In this document: one piece after another, positions 53,985 through 61,618 of the stretch
Layout: each line of letters begins with the position of its first letter
Numbering within the stretch: the first letter of the stretch is position 1
NCBI RefSeq assembly: GCF_004295795.1
Contig: NZ_SEBR01000008.1
Coordinates: 110,054 to 174,053 of the forward strand
DNA from: Flavobacterium sp.
GTDB taxonomy: Bacteria; Bacteroidota; Bacteroidia; Flavobacteriales; Flavobacteriaceae
Length of the DNA stretch: 64,000 nucleotides
Direction of reading: 5' to 3'
Notes under the pieces: model-generated
Seen by the model: the letters and a program-made list of their open reading frames with translations, nothing else
Database searches by the model: none
Told to the model about the DNA's origin: nothing
Made by a program: the position numbers and the translations under genes

Positions 53985-54013
53985 TTGCACACCGATACCA
54001 AACCCTATTTTTG
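53985..54013 (+). promoter_or_regulatory. Flavobacterial promoter of the BNR-repeat gene
   Basis: TTG (53985-53987), an 18-base spacer and TATTTTTG (54006-54013) match the TTG-N17-19-TAnnTTTG promoter. The predicted transcript begins near 54020. Confidence 0.65.
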
Positions 54014-54028
54014 AAAAAACAACTACAA

Positions 54029-55510
54029 GTGAGGAAATTTTTACTTCTTTTTTTTATTGGCTGGCAAGCTTGTTTTTCCCAAACCTGGAACGCGAGCGAA
54101 AATCTTTGTCCGACCTACACAAATGCTTTTTTCTTTGACTTACAGAACGGATTCGTATACGGAGACGGGTATATCAACTCGACGAACGACTCGGGCGTAA
54201 CGTGGACGAAACAATCCTTTACAAACGCAAGTTCAATCGGCTTACAGGTAGAGAAATTGGACGACAACACGGCCATCGTATTTGGAAAAAATGGAAATTA
54301 TTGCAGAACCACAGACAAAGGCGCCAGCTGGACTTTATCTACACTTGGTTTTTCGGGCAACGAGGACGTCTATTCAGTAAGTTTTTCAGATGCGCTGAAC
54401 GGCTTCGTAAGCGGAAAATTGAATCCTCCGAACAATCCATTTTTGGCAAAAACGGTAGACGGCGGATTGACTTGGACAATTGTAAGTCCGAATATTCCGA
54501 TAGCTTACAGTTTTGGGGTTAAGTATTTGACGCCTAGCGTAGGATTCATGCTGCACGATATTTTTAAAAGAACCACAGATGGAGGTATTTCATGGACAAA
54601 TGTAACATCTGGAATTTCCGGTACTATCTCCAGAATCGAAATTGCCGAAAATGGTACGTTATGCGCATATGGATCGGAAAAAATTTACAGGTCATCCGAT
54701 AATGGAATCACGTGGACGCTACTATCCGATCTTACCCCTTCAAACAACATCTACCTCAATTCCGAGAGATTCGCTATCCGTTCCAATCATTTGCTTACTA
54801 CTGCGATAACAAACACAAACCAACGGATTTTCGTTGATTACGACCTTACCACCGGTGCAATGGAAATTACTCCGAACACACTTGATGGTTATCTTGGAGT
54901 ATACAACACAGATACGGAGAATGCAATTGCGGTCAAGTACAGCATCTCGTTTTCCGGGCTTGAAATCCTTAGAAGCAGTAATGGTGGAAGCACCTGGCAG
55001 ATTATCCGATCGTCATTCACAGGATCAGGCTCGCACAACCTATTGACCTTCGAAGCGAATCCGAACAATCTTGTCTTTGGGGCAGTCGACGGAAACCTCA
55101 CCAAATTCAGCGTGGTTGCCAGCGATTCGAATGGAACGTCTTGGCAAACCAAACTTTCTGTTCCCGCATATAATGGAAAATTGTTGAGAGCGCATGACAA
55201 CTACATCGCTGCAATCATCCAGGAATTATCGGCCTTTTCATTTTCTTACAAAGAATCGTTCGACGCTGGAAACACTTGGAATTCTTACACTGTAAACGAC
55301 ATCAACTTCACGTCACCAATGCATTCAGATTTGTCAGATTTGCTGACAAAGGTGAGAATCTATGACATTAATGCCCATCTGATTTACCAAACGTCAATTA
55401 CCGCTTCCAACAATCAAATTTCCGGGCTTTCATCAGTGAGTAGAGGTACTTACTTTCTCGTAGTTGGTGAAAGCGGCAACCAAAAAATCTCCAAAATTAT
55501 CAAAAAATAG
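54029..55510 (+). CDS. Secreted BNR/YCF48-type repeat protein with degenerate T9SS end
   Basis: 493 residues from a GTG at 54029. The promoter at 53985-54013 leaves only GTG 54029 (or TTG 54011) as possible starts. The signal peptide is MRKFLLLFFIGWQACFSQ. Seven-bladed propeller repeats follow with SxDxGxTW turns (DSGVTWTKQSF, TTDKGASWTLST, TTDGGISWTNVT, SSDNGITWTLLS, SSNGGSTWQIIR). The C-terminus has the T9SS-type VRIYDINAHLIYQTS and ends QKISKIIKK, but the usual xPNPxxD entry is missing; SPMHSDLSDLLTK takes its place. Export by the type IX system may therefore be impaired. The function is unknown. Confidence 0.82.
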   Translation: MRKFLLLFFIGWQACFSQTWNASENLCPTYTNAFFFDLQNGFVYGDGYINSTNDSGVTWTKQSFTNASSIGLQVEKLDDNTAIVFGKNGNYCRTTDKGASWTLSTLGFSGNEDVYSVSFSDALNGFVSGKLNPPNNPFLAKTVDGGLTWTIVSPNIPIAYSFGVKYLTPSVGFMLHDIFKRTTDGGISWTNVTSGISGTISRIEIAENGTLCAYGSEKIYRSSDNGITWTLLSDLTPSNNIYLNSERFAIRSNHLLTTAITNTNQRIFVDYDLTTGAMEITPNTLDGYLGVYNTDTENAIAVKYSISFSGLEILRSSNGGSTWQIIRSSFTGSGSHNLLTFEANPNNLVFGAVDGNLTKFSVVASDSNGTSWQTKLSVPAYNGKLLRAHDNYIAAIIQELSAFSFSYKESFDAGNTWNSYTVNDINFTSPMHSDLSDLLTKVRIYDINAHLIYQTSITASNNQISGLSSVSRGTYFLVVGESGNQKISKIIKK

Positions 55511-55559
55511 AGCGCAACCCGGAATTTCCAAGTGCGCCACAAACTTTTGCAAACTCCAG

Positions 55560-56009
55560 TCAAGTCGCCGAAGCCCGTCTTCCTGTATTGTTCGGATTGT
55601 ACGAAATTCGCTGCTGCACTTTTCCCGTCTTGAGTTGGATCGTGAGCGACGCATTGGCATTTTTGGCTTCCTGACGCGCTTTTTTGACGGCTTCAGATTT
55701 GGAATCGAACTTCGCTTCTACCGTTTTGTGGCCTTCGACTTTGATCGCCCAATGGTTTTCGTACGGAATCACATAGCGATCCTGTCCGTGCCGCTTGACG
55801 TCGGTGGTTTTGGATTTCTCTCGGTTTTCGGTCTTTTTGCCGCGGTTGGCCGCCCAATCTTTGGCGCGACTGATTCCCGTGGCGATCGCGATGCCGTCCT
55901 GCATACTTTTTTCACCCAACATGGCGTTGGCGATCTCGATGGCTTTGTTGCGAACTGCCGCCGGCAAATTCTTCATCGAGTCCGGATAATTCGTTTTGTC
56001 CCAAGGCAT
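55560..56009 (-). CDS. ChaB-like / DUF2188 protein
   Basis: 149 residues, cytoplasmic, basic. The N-terminal ~55 residues resemble ChaB/YdaT-type domains (NYPDSMKNLPAAVRNKAIEIA, GIAIATGISRAKDW). The C-terminal part (~75-140) is DUF2188-like (RYVIPYENHWAIKVEGHKTV, AVKKARQEAKNANASLTIQ). Both domains occur separately in stress-related proteins. The linker is rich in K, R, T. No signal. It converges with the BNR gene, with 49 bases between stops. Confidence 0.78.
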   Translation of the reverse strand: MPWDKTNYPDSMKNLPAAVRNKAIEIANAMLGEKSMQDGIAIATGISRAKDWAANRGKKTENREKSKTTDVKRHGQDRYVIPYENHWAIKVEGHKTVEAKFDSKSEAVKKARQEAKNANASLTIQLKTGKVQQRISYNPNNTGRRASAT

Positions 56010-56102
56010 GATTTCCAGATTTTTGAGATTTGCCGAAAGTTACTTCAACACAATATTTAGCGCGTTACAGCCTTTTTATCGACGCTTGTACTTTTCACGA
56101 AA

Positions 56103-56126
56103 AAGCCCCGGCAAAAACCGAGGCTT
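56103..56126. terminator. Hairpin terminator between repeats and the ChaB-like start region
   Basis: AAGCCCCGG pairs with CCGAGGCTT around CAAAAA. It lies upstream of the ChaB-like gene and downstream of the TonB receptor gene (both minus strand), so it probably ends the receptor transcript. Confidence 0.5.
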
Positions 56127-56157
56127 GATTATCATGATAGTTCCGATTTGGAATTTG

Positions 56158-56175
56158 TCCCGATAGCTATCGGGA
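56158..56175. repeat. 18-bp perfect palindrome
   Basis: TCCCGATAGCTATCGGGA is a perfect palindrome. It sits inside an array of GGAATTT-type heptamers, with ATTTGGAATTTG to the left and further units to the right. Confidence 0.85.
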
Positions 56176-56176
56176 T

Positions 56177-56225
56177 GGAATTTGGAATTTGGAATTTGGA
56201 ATTTGGGATTTGAGATTTGAGATTT
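56177..56225 (+). repeat. Heptamer repeat (GGAATTT and variants)
   Basis: Four GGAATTT units followed by GGGATTT and GAGATTT variants, ending just before the stop codon of the TonB receptor gene at 56232. Confidence 0.85.
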
Positions 56226-56231
56226 TACGAC

Positions 56232-58196
56232 CTACAACTTGTACTTAATCCCGCCGCTAAAGACAAATCCCTCGGTATGGTTCCAGATATCGTCGAAAGT
56301 CGGATTCGTTCTTGGGCCGTTCACGACGCCTTTGTACTTGCTTTGGCGCTCGTCCGTAAAGTTTTCGAGGTTGACGTAAATCGAGAATTTTCCGAAATAT
56401 TTCTCGGCCGAAAACCCGAATTCCCAATACGATGGCGTGGCGAATCCGTCGTACAGATATTGTTTGTCGGTGTAATAACCTTCCAATCCGAACTTGAAAT
56501 TCTCGTGTCTTTCATACAACAATACCAGATTCACCCGATTTTTTGCCGTCAGCGGAAGCGTTTGATTGCCCGATAAATAACCGGCCTTCGCATCGGTAAA
56601 TGTGTAACCCGCGAACAATTTGTAATCGTCCCTGAAAATAAATTTCACATTCGTCTCGAAACCTTTCGAATCGACGTTCTCGTCTGAACTCACAAAAAAC
56701 AGGTCGCCCGCATTTTCCTGCAAAACCAATGGATTGCTGAGTTTCGTGTAGAAAAACATCTGGTTCAGGCTTACCGACAGATCGCCGAAACGCTTTTTGT
56801 AATTCACGTCGAAAGTCCCGCCGACCGACCGTTCGGTTTTCACGTCGACCAACGGCAACACATTCCTGTATTGCTCGCTTTCGGTCTGTTCGGTGAAAAC
56901 GGTTGGGATTTTGTAGCCCAGACCGCCGCCGAGACGCATCGAAAGATCGGGCGTCGTTTTGTAAAGAGCCGAAATCCGCGGCAGTGCAAACGTTCTGTTT
57001 TCGTTGAAATTCACGTTCTTGAACTGTACGTTGTCCAGGCGAAATCCGCCTTCGAGGATGACTTTTGACGAAACGTCCCAAGTGTCCTGCACGTAAATTC
57101 CGGTCGTGAACGATCTGTTTCCAAGGTCGACAGCCGAATAATTCTCCTTTTGCCAAAACTTGTCGTAAACCAGATTCAGTCCGCCAATGATCGAATGTTT
57201 CTCGCGTTTCAACGCATAACTCGCATCGGTAAACGCATTGGTATTCAATCCCGAAAACACAAAATTCGGAACCAGGATCTCGCGGTCGAAAAGACTCAAA
57301 CTCTGCTTGAGCTTGAAACTGTTTCCTGTGGCAGATTTTTGCTCGTACTCGAAAGTCGTGATGTTCCGGATCGTGTTGTTCTTTTCGTAATAGACGCGAT
57401 TTTCATCGGAGTGTCCGTCGATCACGCTCATGTCGCCTCCAAAATTGCGTCCCATCGTAAAACTGTTGCCCAGCATGAAATAGGAGTTTTTGTTCGGATA
57501 ATAGAAAAGACGCGGGTTGACGGTGAAATTTCGCGACTCGGGCAATTCCGAAAATCCGTCATTATCGACATCGTATTCGTTTTGCAGATTGACCAATCCG
57601 AGGAAAGTGTACCCGAATTTTTCGCCTTTTTTGGACGCGTATCCGCCAAAATTGGTCTGCCCGACATGCGATTGGTTGATCAGGAAGTTGTACTCGCCTT
57701 TTTCGGACGGATTTTTGGACACGAAATTCACGACGCCCGCAATTGCGCCGCCTCCGTACAAAGTCGAAGCCGGACCTTTTATGACCTCGACCTGTTTGAG
57801 ATCGAGAGGCGGAATCTCGAGAATGCTGAGTCCGTTTGCGAAATTGCCAAAATTCGGGTAACCGTCTTTCAACAATTGCGAATAGCGGCCGTCGAGTCCT
57901 TGAATCCTGATGCTCGAATTGGCCGAAGTCGCCGAAGTTTGCTGCACTTGGATTCCCGTCGATTCGTGCAAGACCATCGACACGTTGGCCGGTCGCATGT
58001 TGGCTTTTTCCTCGAGTTCTTCGGCATCGATCGTCTCGACGCGCGTAGGTGTATTTTTTATGGTTCGGCTGGTGCGCGTCGAGGTGATCGTGATTTCCTC
58101 GAGTTCTTCGGTTTTGGTGGAATCCTGAACCGGTTCCTGCGCCCAAGCCACGCAAATTTGCAGCGATAATGCGATCGCCGCCAGATATTTTTTCAT
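56232..58196 (-). CDS. TonB-dependent receptor, likely metal-related
   Basis: 654 residues. Signal peptide with cleavage near AWAQ, a TonB box-like region LEEITITSTRTSR, a plug with IRIQGLDGRYSQLLKDGYP and VEVIKGPASTLYGGGAIAG, and a barrel ending GGIKYKL. No carboxypeptidase-like N-terminal domain. The substrate is inferred from the upstream DUF6660 gene (52 bases away), since that family is commonly found with copper or other heavy-metal genes. Siderophore or colicin-type receptors share the same plug motifs, so this is only a suggestion. Heptamer repeats follow its stop. Confidence 0.85.
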   Translation of the reverse strand: MKKYLAAIALSLQICVAWAQEPVQDSTKTEELEEITITSTRTSRTIKNTPTRVETIDAEELEEKANMRPANVSMVLHESTGIQVQQTSATSANSSIRIQGLDGRYSQLLKDGYPNFGNFANGLSILEIPPLDLKQVEVIKGPASTLYGGGAIAGVVNFVSKNPSEKGEYNFLINQSHVGQTNFGGYASKKGEKFGYTFLGLVNLQNEYDVDNDGFSELPESRNFTVNPRLFYYPNKNSYFMLGNSFTMGRNFGGDMSVIDGHSDENRVYYEKNNTIRNITTFEYEQKSATGNSFKLKQSLSLFDREILVPNFVFSGLNTNAFTDASYALKREKHSIIGGLNLVYDKFWQKENYSAVDLGNRSFTTGIYVQDTWDVSSKVILEGGFRLDNVQFKNVNFNENRTFALPRISALYKTTPDLSMRLGGGLGYKIPTVFTEQTESEQYRNVLPLVDVKTERSVGGTFDVNYKKRFGDLSVSLNQMFFYTKLSNPLVLQENAGDLFFVSSDENVDSKGFETNVKFIFRDDYKLFAGYTFTDAKAGYLSGNQTLPLTAKNRVNLVLLYERHENFKFGLEGYYTDKQYLYDGFATPSYWEFGFSAEKYFGKFSIYVNLENFTDERQSKYKGVVNGPRTNPTFDDIWNHTEGFVFSGGIKYKL

Positions 58197-58248
58197 GGTG
58201 GAATTTTATAAGTTAAGAATCATATTTCCTGTAGAGGACAAAGAAATC

Positions 58249-58563
58249 TCAGCTTATTTTGGGCGGTTGCCAGATGGCACGCGAAATCGCGTTGGGAAAA
58301 ACGAAAGCGTAAAAAGAAGGTTTCTGTTTGGTGATTGCATCCGATCGATTTTGGGTCGGAAGTACCACTGGCGCGATCTGGACGATTTGTACGCCGCAAC
58401 ACGCGCAGGTGCAAAACGGCGGACATTGCTCTTTGTCCGATCCGTGATTTTTGTGGTCGGTGACTTTTTCGGCATTCGATTCGCTGCATTCTACGCTGTC
58501 GTGACAAGGCATCACGGCCAGGCACGAAATGTAGAAAGCAAAAAGTGCTACCAAAAATCTCAT
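58249..58563 (-). CDS. DUF6660-like cysteine-rich small protein
   Basis: 104 residues from the ATG at 58563, which begins the hydrophobic segment MRFLVALFAFYISCLAVMPC. The centre has CPPFCTCACCGVQ, a cysteine cluster suitable for metal binding, and the C-terminus has the family-typical IWQPPK. DUF6660-type proteins sit next to TonB receptors and heavy-metal efflux genes in Flavobacteria. Here it precedes a receptor by 52 bases on the same strand, so the pair is probably one operon for metal uptake or sensing. Confidence 0.8.
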   Translation of the reverse strand: MRFLVALFAFYISCLAVMPCHDSVECSESNAEKVTDHKNHGSDKEQCPPFCTCACCGVQIVQIAPVVLPTQNRSDAITKQKPSFYAFVFPNAISRAIWQPPKIS

Positions 58564-58681
58564 GGCGTAAAAGTAACGGTTTTTGTCGATTTGAAGGAAG
58601 TGTTCATAAGATTCCGCTTTCGGCAACTTTCAGCATCTGCCAAAAAAGTACATTTAATGTTTCGGACAAATTTCCAATTCC

Positions 58682-58705
58682 GAAAATCTGAAAATCTGAA
58701 AATCT
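58682..58705 (+). repeat. Octamer repeat (GAAAATCT), three units
   Basis: Three consecutive GAAAATCT units just before the NTF2-like gene at 58722. Confidence 0.8.
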
Positions 58706-58721
58706 TCAAAGCAATCAAAAA

Positions 58722-59072
58722 ATGTCTGCAAAAGAATCCCTGATCCAAAAAGCTTACGAAAATTTCAACGCGAGAAACATCCCGCAAATCCTGGAAACCA
58801 TGACACCCGACGTGCATTGGCCAAAGGCGTTCGAAGGCGATTTCGTCACCGGAAAAGAGCAGGTGAGCCAATATTGGACGCGTCAATGGAGCGAGATAAA
58901 CCCAATAGTGATCCCGACAAAAATCACCGAAAATCCCGACGGTTCGTTTCTCGTCGAAATCCATCAGACGGTAAAAGATCTCAGAGGCGAAATCCTGTTC
59001 GACGGCACGGTTTTCCACACCTATTTTTTTGAGAACGGCCTGATCCAAAAGATGGAAATCAGCGCGAACTAA
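58722..59072 (+). CDS. SnoaL/NTF2-like protein
   Basis: 116 residues, a single small alpha+beta barrel of the nuclear transport factor 2 / SnoaL superfamily. It is seen from AYENFNARNIPQILETMTPDVHW, GKEQVSQYWTRQW, and FLVEIHQTVKDLRGEILFDGTVFHTYFF, read as separate strands. Members are ligand-binding proteins or isomerases; no specific catalytic dyad can be assigned. No signal peptide. The next gene begins 18 bases after its stop and may be co-transcribed. Confidence 0.85.
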   Translation: MSAKESLIQKAYENFNARNIPQILETMTPDVHWPKAFEGDFVTGKEQVSQYWTRQWSEINPIVIPTKITENPDGSFLVEIHQTVKDLRGEILFDGTVFHTYFFENGLIQKMEISAN

Positions 59073-59090
59073 TCTAGGAAAGACAAGTAA

Positions 59091-59573
59091 ATGAAACCGA
59101 TTATCGGCAGTATCGTCTCGTTTTGTGTTTGTTTTATCACACTTCCTTTGGCGATTTTTCCGGTTATCCAAGCCAACGCAGTAAGTTCTCGTGGCATTTA
59201 TCGCTTCGTCAAAACGGTTGTGGTAAACCAAAGTTCGCCCACAAAATGCGAAGCTGAAATCATTTGGACCTGCGCCATCGATTTGGCAATTGCACTTTTG
59301 GTAACTGGACTCACTTTCTATTTTCTGCTGAGGAAAAACACGCGTTTGGAAAAAATCGAAACGTCGCTTCTTTTGGTTTTGATGTGTTTCCTGTTCTATC
59401 ATCTACAAACGCCGTTCTTTATTTTCGAGGTCGGAACCAACTACAATTGCGTTTCTGATGGACAAACGGGAATGGCCGTACTGTCGAGTTCGCCAAAAGT
59501 GAGTTTCGCGATCGCGTTCGTCGGAATTTTTTACGATGTATTGAAATCGCGAATGCAAAAGCGAATCGGCTAA
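59091..59573 (+). CDS. Four-helix membrane protein of unknown function
   Basis: 160 residues with four hydrophobic segments (about 5-26, 60-80, 88-108 and 135-152). Two cysteines are in the first loop (KCEAEIIWTC) and one after the third helix (YNCVSDGQ), all outside by the likely topology. No family is recognised. It is 18 bases downstream of the NTF2-like gene. Confidence 0.72.
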   Translation: MKPIIGSIVSFCVCFITLPLAIFPVIQANAVSSRGIYRFVKTVVVNQSSPTKCEAEIIWTCAIDLAIALLVTGLTFYFLLRKNTRLEKIETSLLLVLMCFLFYHLQTPFFIFEVGTNYNCVSDGQTGMAVLSSSPKVSFAIAFVGIFYDVLKSRMQKRIG

Positions 59574-59628
59574 AATAAAATTCGTTTTTTATTACCTTTA
59601 GCCAAGTTGCAAACAGCATTTACAGCCC

Positions 59629-60315
59629 ATGAGAAATTTATTCTTTGCCCTTTTCGGATTCGTTTCTTTCCTGGTTTCGGCACAGGTGAAATCGGAAAAA
59701 CCCAATTACGACAAAATCGAGAAAGCGATCGCCGACAAAACTTCGGAGTTCTATTACCCAACAATGTTCGGACGGTTCAAGAAAGGCGACACGACACTTA
59801 CGATCCAGCAAAAACGACACCTTTACTACGGCTTCCAGTTTCAGCCGAATTACAATCCTTATGGCGTTCCCAAAGAAATGGAAGAATTGCGCCCGCTGCT
59901 GAAAAACCGCGAAATGAGCGACGCCGATGCGTTGAAAGTCTCGACACTTGTCCAAAAAATACTTGCCAAAAATCCGTTCGACATAAAAATGATGAACGTT
60001 TTGCTGTATGCGACAGAAAAAACCAAGGAAACGGCCGTTTTTAACGCCACGCTCAACCAGATGGCGATGGTCATAGATGCGCTCGGAAGTTCGGGAGACG
60101 GCAAGACCAAACAGACCGCTTTTTACGTGATCTCGGTCTCGGACGAATACCAACTCCTGGCAGTCCTCAAATTGCAACCCGCCGGAAAACAAAGTCTTGT
60201 CGAGCATTACGACTATCTCGAAGTGGCCGCAAATCCTGACAATATCAAAGGCTTGTATTTTGACGTCACGGCCAGCATGGGCGCGATGGTAAAATCTGTG
60301 AAAGACAAAAAGTAG
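59629..60315 (+). CDS. DUF4919 secreted protein
   Basis: 228 residues with a signal peptide (MRNLFFALFGFVSFLVSAQ). DUF4919 features are NYDKIEKAIADKTSEFYYP, RHLYYGFQFQPNYNPYGVPKEM and the C-terminal YLEVAANPDNIKGLYFDVTASMG, each in separate structural elements. The family is exported in Bacteroidota but has no known role. TACCTTTA upstream is a near match to the -7 box. It is monocistronic. Confidence 0.85.
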   Translation: MRNLFFALFGFVSFLVSAQVKSEKPNYDKIEKAIADKTSEFYYPTMFGRFKKGDTTLTIQQKRHLYYGFQFQPNYNPYGVPKEMEELRPLLKNREMSDADALKVSTLVQKILAKNPFDIKMMNVLLYATEKTKETAVFNATLNQMAMVIDALGSSGDGKTKQTAFYVISVSDEYQLLAVLKLQPAGKQSLVEHYDYLEVAANPDNIKGLYFDVTASMGAMVKSVKDKK

Positions 60316-60373
60316 TCGCAATCGAGCCCGCGATTTGTCGTTTTTGCGCCTTATGCAATCTGGACTTCGAAAC

Positions 60374-60381
60374 TAACTTTG
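60374..60381 (+). promoter_or_regulatory. -7 box of the SRPBCC gene
   Basis: TAACTTTG matches TAnnTTTG, 24 bases before the ATG at 60406, and excludes an in-frame ATG at 60379 as the start. Confidence 0.5.
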
Positions 60382-60405
60382 TGTGACAATCCAAAACAAC
60401 GAATC

Positions 60406-60828
60406 ATGGAAACTTCAAACCACGCCATCACGATCAAAACCACTGTAAACGCGCCAATCGCCAAAGTCTGGAACTTTTGGAGCGAACCCGACCACGTCAG
60501 GAACTGGAACAATGCCTCTCCCGATTGGCACACGCCAAAAGCCGAAAACGACCTGCGCGAAGGCGGCAAATTCAGCTTCACGATGGCCGCGAAAGACGGT
60601 TCGTTCAGTTTCGATTTCGGTGGCGAATACACCCAAGTCGTCGCGCACAAAACGATTGCCTACGTGTTGGAAGACGCGCGAAAAGTGACTGTCGTTTTTG
60701 AAGAAAAAGGCGATTCGGTCGAAATTACTGAGACTTTCGATCCCGAAAACCAGAATGACCCTGAATTTCAGCGGCAGGGATGGCAGGCGATTCTTGATAA
60801 TTTTAAAAAATATATTGAAGGTAATTGA
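60406..60828 (+). CDS. SRPBCC/AHSA1-like protein
   Basis: 140 residues from ATG 60406. The START-like fold of the AHSA1 group is recognised from ITIKTTVNAPIAKVWNFWSEP, VRNWNNASPDWHTP, GGEYTQVVAHKTIAYVLED and the C-terminal helix QRQGWQAILDNFKKYIE. Such proteins bind small hydrophobic ligands or act as Hsp90 co-chaperone-like domains. No signal peptide. The gene is followed by poly-T and the structured element described next. Confidence 0.85.
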   Translation: METSNHAITIKTTVNAPIAKVWNFWSEPDHVRNWNNASPDWHTPKAENDLREGGKFSFTMAAKDGSFSFDFGGEYTQVVAHKTIAYVLEDARKVTVVFEEKGDSVEITETFDPENQNDPEFQRQGWQAILDNFKKYIEGN

Positions 60829-60839
60829 TTTTTTTTTTT

Positions 60840-61138
60840 GAGCTTTTTCCGGGTAACTGGCACTAGCTTTTTTAAAAAAACCAGTTTTTCTAGAGGTTGC
60901 AACGAGCTTCCTTCGGTCGCTGTTGCAACCTAAGAAAAAGTTGGTTTTTTCTGCAAAAGGCTAGTTGCCGTTATCCGGGCTAATTCTTTTAGCCACAAAA
61001 TCCTTTTCTCCACAATTTTCTGTGAAACCGGATCTTTCTTACTCTCGAGCCGCAAAGAACGAGCTTCGCTCGTTTGGTGATTTTCGCCGGCTGCGCCGTC
61101 GCTTGCTTTGATTTTCTTTCGTCGCCTATCCGGCGGGG
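60840..61138. repeat. Structured non-coding element, copy A
   Basis: About 299 bp forming a long nested hairpin. Outer stem: 60849-60867 with 60961-60979 (15 of 19 pairs). Middle stem: 60875-60891 with 60933-60950. Apical stem: GGTTGCAAC (60895-60903) with GTTGCAACC (60922-60930) over GAGCTTCCTTCGGTCGCT. Then two short hairpins (AACGAGC-TTC-GCTCGTT 61058-61074 and CGCCGGC-TGC-GCCGTCG 61085-61101), ending in a 23-bp block (61105-61127) identical in copy B. No long reading frame is credible. The strand and function are unknown. Confidence 0.8.
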
Positions 61139-61139
61139 A

Positions 61140-61500
61140 GTTCTTTTGTCTGGCAACAAAAGAACCAAAAATGCCTTGCGGCTGAACCAAAAACGCGACC
61201 TGACATCCCCAAAAATTCGGAAATGAAAAAAACTCGCCGGAAACTGCTTTTTCGCCGGAAACTCTTTTCTGGCTCAAACAGTTTTTCATTTCAGCGAATT
61301 TTCGTGACGTCAGGTGCCCGCGTTTTGTGCTTAGGCCGCGACTAAGCGGAAAGTGTCTATTGACATTTTCCTCCGCTGTCGCTTTGGAAAAATGTGTCTC
61401 CGAAACACCTTGCTTGTTCAATAGCCGGAATCGTTTCCATAACGTCGTCGCCGGAAACTTTCGGTGTTAAAGCCTGTGCACCTTACAACTTTTTTTGTTG
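61140..61500. repeat. Further hairpin array after copy A
   Basis: GTTCTTTTGT (61140-61149) pairs perfectly with ACAAAAGAAC (61156-61165). A ~137-base hairpin spans 61190-61326, whose arms share ACCTGAC and AAATTCG blocks. GCTTAG/CTAAGC (61329-61347) and GCGGAAAGTGTC/GACATTTTCC (61346-61376) follow. CGCCGGAAACT occurs three times (61235, 61253, 61449). Together with copy A it fills the 790 bases 60829-61618, in which no gene is supported; a 163-codon minus frame inside (60930-61421) reads through all these stems and is not protein-like. Confidence 0.6.
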
Positions 61501-61618
61501 AGATTAGTGGGCGATGAAGCTTGGGAGTTCGCTGTTTGAAAAGCCGTGAGATACAACGTGTGGCAAAACCGACTGCCATGCTCTGGCTTCGGCTCCGCAG
61601 GTCTGACCCAAATTCAGA

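Noticed and set aside
57150..58169. 339-codon plus-strand frame opposite the TonB receptor
   Set aside because: Antisense shadow; the receptor on the minus strand has plug and barrel motifs.
60895..60930. Integron attC-like site (GTTGCAAC arms)
   Set aside because: The arms are only an apical stem of a longer hairpin, the other copy has different arms, and no integrase gene is in the window.
60930..61421. 163-codon minus-strand frame in the structured region
   Set aside because: It runs through all the hairpins, is very basic and has no domain; the DNA is explained by stems instead.
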